DNA from: Phocaeicola_A sp963652075
GTDB taxonomy: Bacteria; Bacteroidota; Bacteroidia; Bacteroidales; Bacteroidaceae
Length of the DNA stretch: 31,647 bases
Direction: 5' to 3'
Assembly (NCBI GenBank): GCA_963652075.1
Contig: CAVJRQ010000018.1
Coordinates: forward strand, 1 to 31,647
Positions 31,644 through 31,647 of the stretch are shown one piece after another (the first letter of the stretch is position 1; each line of letters starts with the position of its first letter). The translations under genes were made by a program, and so were the position numbers. Below the pieces are notes generated by a model, which was not told the DNA's origin, ran no database searches, and worked only from the letters and a program-made list of their open reading frames with translations.

Positions 31644-31647
31644 TTCA

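Noticed and set aside
1..31647. Complete circular plasmid or mobile element bounded by the arms
   Set aside because: The content is single-copy chromosomal housekeeping genes in normal Bacteroidales order, with no replication, transfer or transposition gene.

Overview
The window looks like chromosomal DNA from the order Bacteroidales, most likely Bacteroides, Phocaeicola or a close relative. Three things point there. Protein content and gene order are typical: nusB-yajC-ybbR-coaE, leuA-leuC-leuD-leuA2/cimA-leuB, DUF5606 and DUF3276 proteins, and triple SurA-like genes beside an OstA-like gene. Nearly every promoter I can place has the Bacteroidetes form, a TAnnTTTG -7 box about 19-20 bp after a TTG/TTTG -33 box. 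Shine-Dalgarno sequences are mostly absent. No rRNA, tRNA, CRISPR, transposase or phage gene was seen.

Layout. (1) 1-1877: a 51-bp repeat arm, a 5-unit array of 22-bp palindromic iterons, a leftward AAA ATPase (AAA_14/DUF4143 type), then a 4-unit array of different 23-bp iterons just behind the ATPase promoter. (2) 1878-4712, rightward: gdhA and metY, each with its own promoter; gdhA has a clear terminator and a strong hairpin follows metY. (3) 18565-4792, leftward: a long run with very small gaps. It starts with a leader peptide and attenuator, then leuA, leuC, leuD, a citramalate/isopropylmalate synthase and leuB, and continues without a visible terminator into three parvulin/SurA-like proteins, an OstA-like protein, a small membrane protein and mutL. 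(4) 20634-18615, leftward: ptb-buk, acyl-CoA phosphotransferase and acyl kinase. (5) 24306-20872, leftward: nusB, yajC, a YbbR-like gene, coaE and a DUF5606 gene. (6) 24734-29919, rightward: a PUR-like DUF3276 gene, rplY, pth, an S4-domain protein and a large receiver plus PEP/pyruvate-binding protein. (7) 31418-29958, leftward: a CCA-adding enzyme. Behind its promoter lie a second 22-bp iteron array and an inverted copy of the 51-bp arm, which ends the window.

How the genes work together. GdhA and MetY assimilate ammonia and sulfide. The leu block makes leucine. With the citramalate-type synthase it can also make 2-oxobutyrate for isoleucine, and the leader peptide carries runs of both Ile and Leu codons, so both products could be sensed. 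The ptb-buk pair next door can turn branched-chain acyl-CoAs into acids and ATP. The SurA/OstA group serves outer-membrane protein and LPS assembly.

The least explained features are the two iteron families around the AAA ATPase, the second 22-bp array 31 kb away, and the 51-bp inverted arms at both window ends. The arms may mark a dispersed hairpin repeat at which an assembly stopped. The best-supported regulatory element is the Ile/Leu ribosome-mediated attenuator at 18364-18564.
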